Source of the DNA: Oribacterium sp. P6A1
GTDB lineage: Bacteria > Bacillota > Clostridia > Lachnospirales > Lachnospiraceae
Assembly: GCF_000702885.1 (NCBI RefSeq)
Contig: NZ_JNKO01000008.1
Span: 62,001 to 126,000 of the forward strand
Direction: 5' to 3'
Length of the DNA: 64,000 bases
This document shows positions 17,401-27,355 of the stretch, piece by piece; positions within the stretch are counted from its first letter, which is position 1, and the number at the start of each line of letters is the position of its first letter. Position numbers and translations under genes: made by a program. A model generated the notes under the pieces. That model worked only from the letters and a program-made list of their open reading frames with translations, did no database searches and was not told where the DNA came from.

Positions 17401-18804
17401 ATTCTCACAGGCTCTGACAAGATCTACACTGTTCTTAAGATTGATGAGGTGAATAACCTGGGAGCTGCGAGAATCCGTGTCCGTTCACTGATCGCTGCTA
17501 TCCGGGTACGTGATGAGAAGCATTATGTACGCACCATGCGTTCAGCAAGCTATGAAAGACGTCTGTTCACCAAGAGCATGAAGGCTGAGAACTATACCAT
17601 CCTCTGCCCTCAGATGTCACCTATCCATTTCGAAATGGTGGAGACTGCCATCAGAGCATCCGGTTACAACCTGGTGGTTCTTGATAACGCAAATCGTACT
17701 GCCATCGATACCGGACTTAAATATGTAAACAATGATGCCTGCTATCCGTCCATCATCGTTGTGGGACAGATCATGGATGCCCTTAATTCAGGAAAGTACG
17801 ATCTCAACCGGACAGCGGTCATCATGTCACAGACCGGAGGAGGATGCCGTGCTTCCAATTACATCGGCTTCATACGCCGTGCCCTTGAGCATGCAGGCAT
17901 GTCACAGATTCCTGTTATTTCGCTCAATGCAAACGGCATGGAGTCAACACCCGGTTTCAAGCTTACACTTCCGCTTCTTACCAGAGCCATGCAGGCCATA
18001 GTATACGGCGATGTGTTCATGCGTGCCCTGTATGCAACACGTCCTTATGAGCTGGTTCCCGGTTCCGCTGAAGAGCTTCATCAGAAATGGCTTAAAGTAT
18101 GTATCAAAGCCCTTTCCAAGAAGACACCTTCCATGAATCAGTTCTCAAGGAATGTCCGGGGCATCATCAGGGACTTTGATGAGCTTCCTGTCAGAGAGGG
18201 TCTTGTCAAGCCAAAAGTCGGTATAGTAGGTGAGATACTTGTCAAGTTCTCTCCTCTTGCAAACAACCATATTGTTGAGCTTCTTGAAAAAGAAGGCGCA
18301 GAGGCCGTTGTTCCGGATCTTATGGACTTCCTGCTCTACTGTTTCTATAACCAGAACTTCAAGTACGAAAATCTGGGTGCCCGCTGGAAGGGCAAAGCTC
18401 TGTGCAACTGCGTAATCAATCTTTTGGAATACTTCCGGAAGACTGCACGTAAGGAATTCGCGAAGTCCAGGCGTTTTACTCCTCCGGGAGATATCAAAGA
18501 GCTTGCAAAGATGGCCAAGGAGTATGTTTCCATCGGAAACCAGACCGGTGAAGGATGGTTCCTCACCGGCGAGATGCTTGAGCTCATGGATGAGGGTGTT
18601 TACAACATAGTTTGCACACAGCCTTTTGGCTGTCTTCCCAACCACATCGTGGGCAAGGGTGTCATAAAGGAGCTGAAGCGTCACAATCCAGAGGCGAACA
18701 TTATTGCCGTGGACTACGATGCAGGTGCTTCCGAAGTAAACCAGCTTAACCGTATCAAGCTGATGCTGACTGTAGCCCAGAATAAGCTGAAGGAGCAGGC
18801 TTAA
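14422..18804 (+). CDS. Giant 2-hydroxyacyl-CoA dehydratase activase/dehydratase-like fusion
   Basis: The 1460-residue protein fuses two BadF/BcrA-type ASKHA ATPase domains and a dehydratase-like part. The first ATPase opens with [10 protein letters not shown] (residues ~7-16), the second with [10 protein letters not shown] (~322). The second has [11 protein letters not shown] and GSRCTVFMN, whose cysteines match the [4Fe-4S] ligands of HgdC-type activases. The corresponding positions of the first are GAGGTGSF and ARCGVF, so only one of these Cys motifs is kept. A CQGCNNHC motif follows near 628, then a DUF2229/HgdB-like region with several conserved Cys. Activases use ATP to fire one electron into a dehydratase; the substrate here is unknown. 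The start at 14422 has GGGGAT upstream. The gene is monocistronic. Confidence 0.88.
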   Translation: MQQYRLGIDIGSTTVKIAILDPEKHLMFSDYRRHHADIQGTLADILEEAKDGLGEISLSVVITGSGGLTLSKHMDAFFCQEVVAVATALKNYRPDTDVAIELGGEDAKIIYFKGGIDQRMNGICAGGTGSFIDQMASLLHTDAAGLNILAKDYQMIYPIAARCGVFAKTDIQPLINEGAAREDLAASIFQAVVNQTISGLAQGKPIRGHVAFLGGPLHFMPELRKAFIRTLNLQGDEIIEPENSHLFAAIGSCLNCPEDAKLSSISALIDLLRNGIKMDAELKRMEPLFENEAQYREFTDRHNRAKVKTGSLSDYHGNVYLGIDAGSTTTKLALVSEEGELLYKFYKNNNGSPIATSIESMKEIRSLLPSDARIAYACSTGYGEALLKSAFQLDEGEVETISHYYAASFFDPEVDCILDIGGQDMKCIRIKDGTVDSVQLNEACSSGCGSFLETFAKSLDYSVIDFAKEALYAENPTDLGSRCTVFMNSNVKQAQKEGATVSDISAGLAYSVIKNALFKVIKVTDAKELGKHIVVQGGTFYNDAVLRAFENLLGAHVVRPDIAGIMGAFGAALIARERYHLANEKLKNMKPTEEVKVPRTAYGRIQTTMLPIDDIINLKYTTKMTRCQGCNNHCVLTINLFGAGRNFISGNRCERGLGKTKIKRDIPNLYAYKLQRMFDYEPLPQDIAERGEVGIPRVLNMYENYPFWATFFRELKFRTVLSPASTRKIYELGIETIPSESECYPAKIAHGHVEWLIRNGQKFIFYPCIPYERNETPDAGNHYNCPMVTSYAENIKNNVEGLEDNSIMFMKPFLAFTNEKICTDQLVKIFAHPEDGEHSIRPVGDLTEDKIAEQFKKWNFTEEEIRSAAHEAWTELTQAHLDMQKKGEETLRWMKETGHRGIVLAGRPYHVDPEINHGIPELITSYDFAILTEDSISHLAKVERPIIVTDQWMYHTRLYRAAEYVKTREDLDLIQLNSFGCGLDAVTIDQVRDILTGSDKIYTVLKIDEVNNLGAARIRVRSLIAAIRVRDEKHYVRTMRSASYERRLFTKSMKAENYTILCPQMSPIHFEMVETAIRASGYNLVVLDNANRTAIDTGLKYVNNDACYPSIIVVGQIMDALNSGKYDLNRTAVIMSQTGGGCRASNYIGFIRRALEHAGMSQIPVISLNANGMESTPGFKLTLPLLTRAMQAIVYGDVFMRALYATRPYELVPGSAEELHQKWLKVCIKALSKKTPSMNQFSRNVRGIIRDFDELPVREGLVKPKVGIVGEILVKFSPLANNHIVELLEKEGAEAVVPDLMDFLLYCFYNQNFKYENLGARWKGKALCNCVINLLEYFRKTARKEFAKSRRFTPPGDIKELAKMAKEYVSIGNQTGEGWFLTGEMLELMDEGVYNIVCTQPFGCLPNHIVGKGVIKELKRHNPEANIIAVDYDAGASEVNQLNRIKLMLTVAQNKLKEQA

Positions 18805-18820
18805 GTTTACTTTAGCCTGC

Positions 18821-18976
18821 AGAATTTGGCACCCGGTGCGGCGGCTCACGGTGTTGAAAGTACATCTCATACGAAAAAATCCTCCCGGCTCGTACGCATA
18901 CGCGTTCGCTCCGGGAGGATTTTTCTATTCGATGTTCTTTCAAACAGCAAGCCTTGCCGCATCCGGGCACCAAATT
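18821..18976. repeat. Long palindromic element A with terminator core
   Basis: Roughly 70-base imperfect arms surround a terminator stem (AAAAAATCCTCCCGG 18874-18888 with CCGGGAGGATTTTT 18911-18924). The left arm contains GGCTCACGGTGTTGAAAG then TACAT (18843-18865). The right arm, read in reverse, contains AGGCTTGCTGTTTGAAAG then AACAT. The outermost ends AGAATTTGG and CCAAATTCT pair. The same two distinguishable arm cores occur, swapped, in element B at 19079-19236. It ends the activase transcript, but terminators do not need arms this long. Confidence 0.75.
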
Positions 18977-19078
18977 CTTCACATTGTTAAAGTATACCTA
19001 TTACTCGATTTTAATAGCTGCTGTTCTCTGCTTACATTCCGATATATTTGTACTAATAAATTCAAAGCCAAACCCCAG

Positions 19079-19236
19079 TGAAAACGGTCATTCAGGTGTG
19101 CCTAAGCTTGCTGCTTGAAAGAACATGAAGTGAAAAAGTCCATCAGCGATGAACACTCTGGTGTTCAATCACTGATGGACTTTTGAACGTAATGTACTTT
19201 CAACGCCGTGAGCTGGCACACTGGATACCGTTTTCA
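19079..19236. repeat. Long palindromic element B, inverted relative to A
   Basis: Outer arms TGAAAACGGT (19079-19088) and ACCGTTTTCA (19227-19236), then AAGCTTGCTGCTTGAAAG plus AACAT on the left. The right arm in reverse reads AGCTCACGGCGTTGAAAG plus TACAT. The core is a terminator, AAAAAGTCCATCAG (19133-19146) with CTGATGGACTTTT (19172-19184), which serves minus-strand glyA. Arm cores match element A with the sides exchanged, while terminator cores and outer flanks differ. The bases between the two elements (18977-19078) show no gene. Confidence 0.75.
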
Positions 19237-19261
19237 CGTCCGTTTTGAATATATGTATCTA

Positions 19262-20515
19262 TCAGCCCTCGTAAATCGGGTACTTCTTCACAAGCTCAGC
19301 GACCTTGGCATTGATCTCATCCTTAGAATTCTCGAAATCAGTAGCCGCCTTCCAGATACACTCGGCAATAGGAGCCATATCCTCCTCCTTGAAGCCACGA
19401 GCGGTTACAGCTGCTGTACCGATACGCACACCGGAAGTAACAAACGGAGAACGAGGATCATTAGGGATGGCATTACGGTTCAAAGTGATATGAACCTCAT
19501 CACAGTTGTTCTGAAGAGCCTTACCTGTAAGCTCAGGAATATTGGTGAGATCCACAAGCATCAGGTGATTGTCTGTACCACCTGAAACAAGCTTGAATCC
19601 CTGCGCTGTCATAGCATCCGCAAGAGCCTTACAGTTCTTGACAAGCTGAGTCTGATACTCCCTGAACTCCGGCTTCAGTGCCTCACCGAAGCAGACAGCC
19701 TTGGCAGCGATAACATGCTCAAGAGGACCGCCCTGACATCCCGGGAAAACAGCCTTATTGAAATTATACTTCTTTGCGATCTCCTCACTTGAAAGGATAA
19801 GACCTCCCCTTGGACCGCGCAAAGTCTTATGAGTAGTAGTGGTAACAACATGAGCATAAGGAATAGGTGACGGATGAAGTCCTGCTGCAACAAGACCTGC
19901 AATATGAGCCATATCAACCCAGAGAACCGCATCAACCTTGTCTGCTATCTCACGGAATCTCTTGAAATCAATGATTCTCGGATATGCAGAAGCACCTGCG
20001 ATGATCATCTTGGGCCTGTGCTCCACTGCCAGAGCCTCAACCTCGTCATAATCTATATATCCGTCAGCATTGACACCGTAGGGAACGATGTTAAAGAAGC
20101 TTCCGGAGAAATTGGCAGGTGAACCATGAGTAAGATGTCCGCCGGCATCAAGAGACATTCCGAGGATGGTATCTCCCGGCTTGCAGATAGCCATAGTCAC
20201 GGCCATGTTTGCCTGAGCGCCGGAATGTGGCTGAACATTGGCATATTCACAATTAAAGAGCTTCTTGGCTCTCTCAATAGCGATAGTCTCGATATCGTCC
20301 ACATGAACACATCCGCCATAGTAACGCTTGCCCGGATAGCCTTCAGCATACTTGTTGGTAAGTACGGTTCCCATGGTAAGCATCGACACATCGGATAAAA
20401 TATTCTCTGATGCGATAAGCTCGATGTTGTTCTGCTGACGTTCATACTCTTTGATGACTAACTGTCCTACCTCAGGATCAGCCTGAGATATATAGTCCAT
20501 CACTTCCTTGATCAT
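19262..20515 (-). CDS. glyA: Serine hydroxymethyltransferase
   Basis: This PLP enzyme interconverts serine and glycine while loading tetrahydrofolate with a one-carbon unit. [20 protein letters not shown], the cofactor region [15 protein letters not shown] with the PLP lysine, and the C-terminal [16 protein letters not shown] are all present; at 417 residues it has the normal length. GGAGG is 5 bases before the ATG at 20515, so the upstream ATG at 20527 is not used. It follows recJ by 26 bases on the same strand, so the two are probably cotranscribed. Transcription ends in palindrome B. Confidence 0.97.
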   Translation of the reverse strand: MIKEVMDYISQADPEVGQLVIKEYERQQNNIELIASENILSDVSMLTMGTVLTNKYAEGYPGKRYYGGCVHVDDIETIAIERAKKLFNCEYANVQPHSGAQANMAVTMAICKPGDTILGMSLDAGGHLTHGSPANFSGSFFNIVPYGVNADGYIDYDEVEALAVEHRPKMIIAGASAYPRIIDFKRFREIADKVDAVLWVDMAHIAGLVAAGLHPSPIPYAHVVTTTTHKTLRGPRGGLILSSEEIAKKYNFNKAVFPGCQGGPLEHVIAAKAVCFGEALKPEFREYQTQLVKNCKALADAMTAQGFKLVSGGTDNHLMLVDLTNIPELTGKALQNNCDEVHITLNRNAIPNDPRSPFVTSGVRIGTAAVTARGFKEEDMAPIAECIWKAATDFENSKDEINAKVAELVKKYPIYEG

Positions 20516-20541
20516 AGTTACCTCCATTTTTAAAACAAATT

Positions 20542-22293
20542 TTAAGGCTTCAGCTGGTAATCATCGATCACTATCTGAAGGCTTTGAGTCCCATTATATT
20601 CATTAATTTGAGGATAGTAAACTACATCTATTTTGGAAGACGCCCCTTTTTGTCTTAAAAACTCATCTCCATTGGTAAAAATTAATCCATCCATGAGACA
20701 TCCTCCGTCTGAAAGAAGCTTCATTTTTACCACGTTCCTGTTCTTTCCAAGCACTCTGCACTCAGTAATTCCGAGATTTTTCGTCGCAAAGCTTGGTTTT
20801 TCATTTCCTTTTCCGAAGGGCTCCAGTTTTTCAAAATCATGAATCAGGTTATGCGAAATATAATCAATCGGCATAGGCACATCGATCCAGAGCTTGTCCA
20901 CCAGCTGGTCCCCGGTAAGCTCACATCTTCTGTTAAGCTCCGCTCTGAACATGTCAATATTTTTCTCCTGCAGAGTGAACCCTGCCGCCATGGGATGACC
21001 GCCCCACTTTGTGAGAAGCTTATCCACTTCCTGAAGACGTTCAGACATGGAATATCCGTCAATGCTTCTTCCTGAACCCTTAGCCAGTTTCTCGCCCTCT
21101 TCATCTCCCTCAGCCCGGGTGATGACAAAGGATGGCTTATAGAACCTCTCTCTCAGCCTTCCTGCAACGATTCCCGCAAGACTCTCATGAAGTTCCGGAA
21201 GATAAACCACCAGTACCCTGTCATTCATGAAGTGCCTTTCTACAGTTTCGATAGCCTGATTGGTGGCTGAGATGGTCATGGTCTTTCTTGAATCATTAAG
21301 CTCTTTAAGTCTGGCGGCCTTCATGAGGGCCTCCTCTCTTTCATCAGTCAGGAAAAGGTCCAAAGCGATTTCGGCACTTCTAAGCCTTCCCCCGGCATTG
21401 ATGCAGGGCCCTATGACATAGCCTATGTGGTAGGCGCTTATATGGTCCTGAGTAAGAAGGTCCTGGAGCTCTAAAAGTGCCCTGAGTCCCTGATTTTTTG
21501 TCTGCTTTATCTGCTGAAGACCGAACTTTACTATGGTTCTGTTCTCATCCCTGAGCTCCATAACATCACATATGGTAGCAATAGCGGCAAACTCGAGAAA
21601 ATCGTAGAACTCCTCCTCCGGAATAGTATGATTCTGATACATCATTATGATGATCTTCCATGCCACTACAGCCCCGCAGATCTCAGGGAATGGATATCTG
21701 TTATCCTCTCTCTTCGGGTCCACAACAGCATTTGCAGGCGGAAGGATATCCCTTGACTCACATCCGTAATCCTCATCCTGATTCTGACGGACATCATGGT
21801 GATCAGTAACAAGAACTGTGATTCCCAGATCCCTTGCATGTTTGAGTTCTTCGATAGCTGCGATACCATTGTCACAGGTGAGTATGACCTGAACCCCGTC
21901 TTCTTTGGCCTTGTCTATGATGCCCACATTTATTCCGTATCCGTCTTTGATCCTGTCCGGAAGCACATAATCCACCACGGCTCCAAGACGTCTCAGGCCC
22001 TTTACGAGTATGTATGTGGCACAGACTCCGTCCACATCATAGTCTCCCACTACACGTATATGTTTTTTCTCATTTATGGCACGATTAAGCTGATTCATGC
22101 ACTTGATGGCATCAGGCAGATATAAAGGCGAATGAAGATCATCCTCCAGTGATCCGTGAAGAAACTGCTCAATCTGTTTTTCGGAGTTAATGTCTCTGTT
22201 CCTGAGTATTCTGGCAGTTACCTGATCTATATGATACTTGTCCGCTATAGCCTTAAAGTCAGCTTTTTTATTGTATAGAAACCACTTTTTCAT
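20542..22293 (-). CDS. recJ: Single-stranded-DNA-specific exonuclease RecJ
   Basis: This 5'-3' ssDNA exonuclease of recombination and mismatch repair is a DHH-family phosphoesterase. [19 protein letters not shown] and [10 protein letters not shown] give the metal-binding Asp and DHH motifs; [17 protein letters not shown] and the DHHA1 block with [16 protein letters not shown] and [11 protein letters not shown] follow; a C-terminal OB-like domain ends it. The 583-residue length is normal. Start 22293 is preceded by AAAGG eight bases upstream; the longer ORF from 22350 lacks a site. A divergent CPBP protease gene starts 105 bases away. glyA follows. Confidence 0.95.
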   Translation of the reverse strand: MKKWFLYNKKADFKAIADKYHIDQVTARILRNRDINSEKQIEQFLHGSLEDDLHSPLYLPDAIKCMNQLNRAINEKKHIRVVGDYDVDGVCATYILVKGLRRLGAVVDYVLPDRIKDGYGINVGIIDKAKEDGVQVILTCDNGIAAIEELKHARDLGITVLVTDHHDVRQNQDEDYGCESRDILPPANAVVDPKREDNRYPFPEICGAVVAWKIIIMMYQNHTIPEEEFYDFLEFAAIATICDVMELRDENRTIVKFGLQQIKQTKNQGLRALLELQDLLTQDHISAYHIGYVIGPCINAGGRLRSAEIALDLFLTDEREEALMKAARLKELNDSRKTMTISATNQAIETVERHFMNDRVLVVYLPELHESLAGIVAGRLRERFYKPSFVITRAEGDEEGEKLAKGSGRSIDGYSMSERLQEVDKLLTKWGGHPMAAGFTLQEKNIDMFRAELNRRCELTGDQLVDKLWIDVPMPIDYISHNLIHDFEKLEPFGKGNEKPSFATKNLGITECRVLGKNRNVVKMKLLSDGGCLMDGLIFTNGDEFLRQKGASSKIDVVYYPQINEYNGTQSLQIVIDDYQLKP

Positions 22294-22331
22294 AGAACAA
22301 CCTTTATCAAATGATGTATAATGTAACTTCA

Positions 22332-22348
22332 GCGCAAAACTGTTGCGC
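22332..22348. promoter_or_regulatory. Perfect inverted repeat in the recJ/CPBP divergent region
   Basis: GCGCAA (22332-22337) and TTGCGC (22343-22348) flank 5 bases. It lies 39-55 bases upstream of the recJ start and about 50 before the divergent gene. It could be an operator or a leader hairpin; it does not match the Firmicute LexA box. Confidence 0.35.
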
Positions 22349-22398
22349 AAATATGCAAAAGTATATCACATTACCGGGTTTTGGGAGAAAGTAATTTA

Positions 22399-23271
22399 AT
22401 GAATAATTCCATAAAACACTCATTTGCACTTATAGCAATGGTAACCCTAAGCTTTGAGATCATTTTTCAGCTTGGCGCAAATCTGTTTATACTGTATGGA
22501 TCTGATCTGTATAAAAATGAATCATTTTCCATGATTGTTGCAGGATTTCTCGCTCTGCTGGCCGGATTTCTAATTCTGGGATACTATGATGCAAATGAAA
22601 GAAAGCATTATAAAAAATTCAGCATACTGAAGTTCCTTTGGCTCATACTTCTTTTACGGGGTCTGCAATTTGTCACATCCATACTTGATTATCCTGTCAT
22701 AAACTGGCTCTATAATCTGGGATTTTCTCTCGATTCGGCACGTGCAGATGCAACCGGCGCAGACATAACCGGAACATGGGACATAATTTATGCATTGATC
22801 TGTGCTCCTGTCATAGAAGAATGTTTTTTCCGCGGCATTCTTTTCAACAGATTAAGAAAATACGGCACCATATTTGCCATTACCATCACAGCCTTTCTTT
22901 TCGGTCTCATGCACGGCAATATCTTTCAGCTCATTGTGGGATTTGTTATGGGAATCCTTTTTGCTTATGTGCGTGCCGCTTACGGGCTTCGTTTTTCCAT
23001 TCTCATTCATGCGAGCAACAACCTGCTGGCCCTTCTGATGAACGACTTTACATTCCTTCCTCTCTGGAAGGAGGTGCTCCTTAACTTTTTATTCTACGGA
23101 GGAGTAATTGCAATTATTGTAACTATAGTTACGAATTATAAAAAACTGTCTGCAGCCATAAAAAAGGAGAGCTCCCTACCGAGGATGTATATGCTTTGGT
23201 TCACAACGATTCCCGTGATCCTGGTTACCCTGTTCTATGTTCTCCTGACCATACTGAGCCTGTTTGCTTGA
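22399..23271 (+). CDS. CPBP-family intramembrane metalloprotease
   Basis: The 290-residue protein has about eight hydrophobic segments. The CPBP/Abi (CAAX protease and bacteriocin-processing) motifs are intact: EECFFRGILFNRLRKYG at about residue 141 (EExxxR), a His in LMHGNIFQ, and HASNN near 205. These Glu and His residues bind the catalytic metal in the membrane. Family members process prenylated or peptide substrates, or provide bacteriocin immunity; no peptide or bacteriocin gene is nearby. Start 22399 has GGGAGAAAG upstream and a more hydrophobic N-terminus than the ORF start at 22381. It is a monocistronic gene ended by a strong terminator. Confidence 0.9.
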   Translation: MNNSIKHSFALIAMVTLSFEIIFQLGANLFILYGSDLYKNESFSMIVAGFLALLAGFLILGYYDANERKHYKKFSILKFLWLILLLRGLQFVTSILDYPVINWLYNLGFSLDSARADATGADITGTWDIIYALICAPVIEECFFRGILFNRLRKYGTIFAITITAFLFGLMHGNIFQLIVGFVMGILFAYVRAAYGLRFSILIHASNNLLALLMNDFTFLPLWKEVLLNFLFYGGVIAIIVTIVTNYKKLSAAIKKESSLPRMYMLWFTTIPVILVTLFYVLLTILSLFA

Positions 23272-23357
23272 AGCCCAACGCAAAATCCCACATCAAAGAT
23301 GGTCGATTAAATTTCAGCCTGTGCCGGCACAGCCTCCGCTTTAAGCTCCTATCTGAA

Positions 23358-23394
23358 AAAAGACCATTGTGCACGTTCTGCACAATGGTCTTTT
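23358..23394. terminator. Bidirectional terminator between the CPBP and HerA-like genes
   Basis: Perfect 15-bp arms AAAAGACCATTGTGC (23358-23372) and GCACAATGGTCTTTT (23380-23394) with a 7-base loop serve two convergent genes. Confidence 0.85.
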
Positions 23395-23431
23395 GATTTA
23401 TACATGATCACGCCATGACCTTAGGTTTATG

Positions 23432-24991
23432 TCATTTATTAAACAGAGTGTCAAGAATTCCTCTTCCGAGGGCCGCGCCAATGTTTCCGCCCACACGTTT
23501 TCCGAAGCTTCCCAGGAAAGTCTTTCCGATGGCTCCTCCCGCCTCCCGGCCCAGTGTTCCGGCCGTGGAGCGTCCCACTGACTTGACTGCATTTCTGGTG
23601 CCTCTGGATGCCTTCTCTTCAGCCTTTGCCTTCTCAAGGGCTTCCTTCTCTGCCTGCTTCTGTGCCTCCAGCTTTGCAGCTTCAGCTGTAGCCTCATCCG
23701 TAAGTCTCTTGAAAAACTCGTAAGCCGAATCTCTGTCTATGGTTTCGCTGTATTTTCCCGAAAGATCCGAAGCTATCATGGCAGCAAGTCTTGATGTATC
23801 ATCCACCGGGCCCATTTTTGACTGAGGCGGAAGAACACGGCATCGTCTCACCATTTCAGGTTTACCCGTTTCATCAAGGAAAGAGATGAGAGCCTCACCT
23901 GTTCCGAGATTCTGAAGCACCTCCGCTGTATCAAAGCTCTTATTCACTCTGAAGGATGCGGCTGCCGACTTAATCTTCTTTTCCTCTGCCGGAGTGTATG
24001 CATGAAGCGCATGCTGCACCTTGTTTCCAAGCTGGGCCAGAACACCGTCGGGAACATCACCCGGGTTCTGGGTAATGAAATAAACACCTATGCCCTTTGA
24101 ACGAATAAGCTTCACTACCTGCTCTATCTTATCAAGAAGGGCCTTTGGAGCTCCGTTAAACAGCAAATGGGCTTCGTCAAAGAAAAATACCATCTTTGGC
24201 TTATCAAGATCACCCACCTCAGGCATCTGTTCAAAAAGCTCCGAAAGCATATAGAGCATAAAGGTGGAATAGATCAACGGGCTCTGAATGGTAGTCTCTG
24301 CATCCAGAATATTGATCATGCCCTTTCCCGCATTGTCGGTTCTGAAGAAATCCCGGATATCTATGGCCGGTTCTCCGAAGAATCGGTCGCCTCCCGCTGT
24401 CTCAAGAGCCACAACAGAACGAAGGATGGCATTGAGAGAAGCTGTAGTCATGTTGCCGTATTCTGCGCTGTACTTCTTATTGTTCTGGGCTACGTACTGC
24501 ACCATGGAACGAAGATCCTTGGTATCAAGAAGCAAAAGATTCTCTTCATCCGCTATTCTGAAAATGATGGTAAGGATGTTTGCCTGCAGATCCGTAAGAC
24601 CAAGAACCCTGGAAAGAAGAGTAGGTCCAAACTCACTTACTGTTGTTCTGAGAGGCATTCCCTTTTTACCATCAATATCCCAGAACTGGGTGGGAAAAGG
24701 TCTGTAAGTAAAGCCGGCGGTTGCGAGCCCAAAGCGCTCAATTCGTTTCCTCATATCATCGCTGTCAGCTCCGGGACTTATCATCCCCGCCAGGTCTCCC
24801 TTGACATCCGAAAGAAATACCGGAACTCCCATATCGCTGAATGACTCTGCAAGCACCTTTAATGTTATGGTCTTACCTGTTCCGGTAGCCCCGGCAATAA
24901 GTCCGTGCCTGTTTGCCATATGAGGCAGTATGCAGACCTTTTCATCCGTATCCATATCAAGTCCGGCCCAAATAGCATTGTTATATAACAT
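23432..24991 (-). CDS. HerA-like ATPase (DUF853 family)
   Basis: The 519-residue protein carries Walker A GATGTGKT (34-41) and Walker B MVFFFDEAHLL. FITQNPGDVPDGVLAQLGNKVQHALHA-type sequence and the LGTGEALIS motif are typical of the DUF853/YjgR family of HerA/FtsK-related ATPases. The C-terminus changes character: an Ala/Lys/Glu coiled-coil stretch and a Gly/Arg-rich tail (VGGNIGAALGRG). Start 24991 is set by GGAGG five bases upstream. HerA proteins translocate DNA with NurA nuclease, but no NurA gene is adjacent, and DUF853 proteins lack a proven role. Confidence 0.9.
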   Translation of the reverse strand: MLYNNAIWAGLDMDTDEKVCILPHMANRHGLIAGATGTGKTITLKVLAESFSDMGVPVFLSDVKGDLAGMISPGADSDDMRKRIERFGLATAGFTYRPFPTQFWDIDGKKGMPLRTTVSEFGPTLLSRVLGLTDLQANILTIIFRIADEENLLLLDTKDLRSMVQYVAQNNKKYSAEYGNMTTASLNAILRSVVALETAGGDRFFGEPAIDIRDFFRTDNAGKGMINILDAETTIQSPLIYSTFMLYMLSELFEQMPEVGDLDKPKMVFFFDEAHLLFNGAPKALLDKIEQVVKLIRSKGIGVYFITQNPGDVPDGVLAQLGNKVQHALHAYTPAEEKKIKSAAASFRVNKSFDTAEVLQNLGTGEALISFLDETGKPEMVRRCRVLPPQSKMGPVDDTSRLAAMIASDLSGKYSETIDRDSAYEFFKRLTDEATAEAAKLEAQKQAEKEALEKAKAEEKASRGTRNAVKSVGRSTAGTLGREAGGAIGKTFLGSFGKRVGGNIGAALGRGILDTLFNK

Positions 24992-25165
24992 ATGTTCCTC
25001 CATCCCTAATGTTTCACAAACCATCCGTACAAACATGACCCTCATTTAATGTGTCTTTTGCACGTCTCTATAAATGCTATTTTAACATACTCCGGTTTGT
25101 GTTTACAGCTTTCACTTGATCATAAACAGGGATTGTGGAATGGGCCGGTGCCTTAGGGTATATCT

Positions 25166-26338
25166 TTAAATCCTTGCAACCCCTGACTTTCTTGCAGCTT
25201 CTGCCGTAGCCTTTGCAACCGCATCCTTTACACGCGGATCAAATGCCTTTGGAAGAATGTAATCGGCATTGAGTTCCTCATCGGAAACCAGACCTGCGAT
25301 AGCCTTTGCTGCCGCAATCTTCATCTCATCGTTGATATCAGATGCGCGGACATCAAGAGCTCCACGGAAGATTCCCGGGAAGCAGAGAACATTGTTTATC
25401 TGGTTAGGGAAGTCTGAACGTCCGGTTGATACTACCGCTGCTCCTGCCTCCTTTGCCTCATCAGGGAATATCTCCGGTGTAGGATTTGCACAGGCAAAAA
25501 TGATAGGATCCTTGGCCATGGTGCGAACCATTTCCTTTGTGAGTGTTCCCGGTGCTGATACACCTATGAAGCAGTCAGCTCCCCTGATAACCTCTGCAAG
25601 TGTTCCCTTCTCATGATTAAAGTTTGTGATCTTTGCCATCTCCTGCTTGATGGGATTTAAGTCCTCTCTTCCTTCGTAGATAGCACCCTTACGGTCTGTC
25701 ATGATTACGTTTTTGAGTCCCATGGCCATGAGAAGCTTAATTATGGCGATTCCCGCAGCGCCTGCCCCTGAGGTTACGATCTTTATATCTTCAATCTTCT
25801 TTCCCACTACCTTAAGGGCATTCATAAGACCTGCCAGAGTTATAACCGCTGTACCGTGCTGGTCATCATGGAAGATAGGAATGTCCGAAACCTCCTTAAG
25901 CTTCTTCTCGATTTCAAAACATCTGGGAGCTGAGATATCCTCAAGATTGATTCCTCCGAAAGAGCCCAGGAGCATCTGTATGGTATGAACGATTTCATCA
26001 GGATCCTTGGAACGTACACAGAGAGGAATAGCATCAACATCACCGAAGGCCTTGAAAAGAACGCATTTTCCTTCCATAACAGGCATACCTGCCTCAGGTC
26101 CGATATCTCCTAAGCCAAGAACTGCAGTGCCGTCTGTCACAACTGCAACAGTGTTCCATCTTCTGGTAAGCTCGTAAGACTTGTTCACATCCTTCTGGAT
26201 TTCAAGACAAGGCTGCGCAACTCCGGGGGTATATGCGATAGAAAGGGCTTCGGAAGAGTCAACCGCTGCTCTTGAAACAACCTCTATCTTACCTTTCCAC
26301 TCATAATGCTTCTCCAATGATACCTTTGCATAATCCAT
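25166..26338 (-). CDS. Malic enzyme, short NAD(P)-dependent form
   Basis: This enzyme decarboxylates malate to pyruvate with reduction of NAD(P). The 390-residue protein has the N-terminal malic domain (YTPGVAQPC, VVTDGTAVLGLGDIGPEAGMPVMEGK, FHDDQHGTAVITLA) and a Rossmann domain with GAGAAGIAI; it lacks the C-terminal phosphotransacetylase-like domain of MaeB. AAAGGAG precedes the ATG. A 26-codon ORF ends just before that site. pflA and pflB lie upstream on the same strand, so this is the third pyruvate-node gene nearby. Cofactor preference cannot be read safely. Confidence 0.95.
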   Translation of the reverse strand: MDYAKVSLEKHYEWKGKIEVVSRAAVDSSEALSIAYTPGVAQPCLEIQKDVNKSYELTRRWNTVAVVTDGTAVLGLGDIGPEAGMPVMEGKCVLFKAFGDVDAIPLCVRSKDPDEIVHTIQMLLGSFGGINLEDISAPRCFEIEKKLKEVSDIPIFHDDQHGTAVITLAGLMNALKVVGKKIEDIKIVTSGAGAAGIAIIKLLMAMGLKNVIMTDRKGAIYEGREDLNPIKQEMAKITNFNHEKGTLAEVIRGADCFIGVSAPGTLTKEMVRTMAKDPIIFACANPTPEIFPDEAKEAGAAVVSTGRSDFPNQINNVLCFPGIFRGALDVRASDINDEMKIAAAKAIAGLVSDEELNADYILPKAFDPRVKDAVAKATAEAARKSGVARI

Positions 26339-26350
26339 AACTTTTCTCCT

Positions 26351-26431
26351 TTATTTATGATTTGAATAGTCCGCTTCTATGGCAGACCATGCCTTCTCAA
26401 CTAATTCGGGAAGCAACTCATACATTACCAT
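26351..26431 (-). CDS. Possible 26-residue small protein, or remnant of a decayed gene
   Basis: ATG at 26431 with GAGGG five bases upstream begins MVMYELLPELVEKAWSAIEA and continues six more residues to a TAA that touches the malic enzyme ribosome binding site. In the overlapping frame just upstream (about 26425-26565) another open stretch without a start codon reads KGLFIPGGFIIEYG... and ends in YGNV-stop as this ORF begins. Both stretches have protein-like composition, so a frameshifted, degraded small gene is as likely as a real leader peptide. Confidence 0.25.
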   Translation of the reverse strand: MVMYELLPELVEKAWSAIEADYSNHK

Positions 26432-26617
26432 AAAATCCCTCTTTTTCATAGATAAGGTCTCTTCTGGTTCGTATCCATTCACTTACGGTTCCGTACTCTA
26501 TAATGAAACCGCCCGGTATAAAAAGGCCCTTGCTATGATAAAAATCAGGTTTGGTGAAAAACTATATGGATTATAAAACAGGCTGGAGGCCTTCCATAAT
26601 CTGTCAGTCTCTGTGGA

Positions 26618-27355
26618 TCATCTTATTCCGAGAAGCTTTTCCGCGTGTTCTACCAGTTCACGGCTTGGTGCAGGTACATCGCTTAAAGTGTATTTAATGC
26701 CCATCTTCTCGTATTTATAAATACCGAGACTGTGATAGGGAAGTATCTCCACCTTCTTAACAGTTTTAAGGGTATCAATGAACTTTTTGGTTTCTATGAG
26801 TTCCTCATCAGAATCCGTAAGTCCCGGTACAAGAACATGACGTATCCACATATCAACTCCCTGCTCGCTTAAATAGGAACAGCAGTCAAGAATATTTTTA
26901 TTTGTCTGACCGGTTAATTTTTTATGCTTTTCGTCATCAATTTCCTTAATGTCAAACAACACAGTGTCAGTGACCTTTATCAGACGGTTGAACTTACTGA
27001 AGAAGGGTTCCTCTCTTGTAAAAGGCTGGGCAGAAGTATCAAGACATGTGCTGATCCCCATTGCTTTTGCCTTTTCAAAAAGGTCGATAACAAAATCTAT
27101 CTGAATGAGAGGATCTCCTCCGCTCACTGTGATTCCGCCCTCTTCTCCCCAGTATTCACGATATCTTACTGCATTCTGCAAAATTTCATCCGCAGTACGC
27201 ATATCCTCACTGTGAAAATCCCATGTATCAGGATTATGGCAGTAACGGCAGCGCATATTGCAGCCTTTAAGGAATACGATATATCTTACTCCCGGTCCGT
27301 CAACGGATCCGAATGTTTCAATGCTGTGGATTGCACCTTTGATTGCTTCAGCCAT
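26618..27355 (-). CDS. pflA: Pyruvate formate-lyase activating enzyme
   Basis: This radical SAM enzyme installs the glycyl radical on PflB. The cluster motif CX3CX2C is C32, C36, C39 in GCNMRCRYCHNPDTW; GGITVSGGDPLIQ supports SAM binding; the 245-residue length is standard. AAAGGAGG lies upstream of the ATG. It follows pflB after a 196-base gap holding a hairpin, which fits lower expression than its substrate. It acts in the cytosol and needs strict anaerobiosis. Confidence 0.97.
   Translation of the reverse strand: MAEAIKGAIHSIETFGSVDGPGVRYIVFLKGCNMRCRYCHNPDTWDFHSEDMRTADEILQNAVRYREYWGEEGGITVSGGDPLIQIDFVIDLFEKAKAMGISTCLDTSAQPFTREEPFFSKFNRLIKVTDTVLFDIKEIDDEKHKKLTGQTNKNILDCCSYLSEQGVDMWIRHVLVPGLTDSDEELIETKKFIDTLKTVKKVEILPYHSLGIYKYEKMGIKYTLSDVPAPSRELVEHAEKLLGIR

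Noticed and set aside
24167-24844. 225-codon plus-strand ORF
   Set aside because: It is fully antisense to the HerA-like ATPase gene, with no ribosome site and no recognisable protein features.
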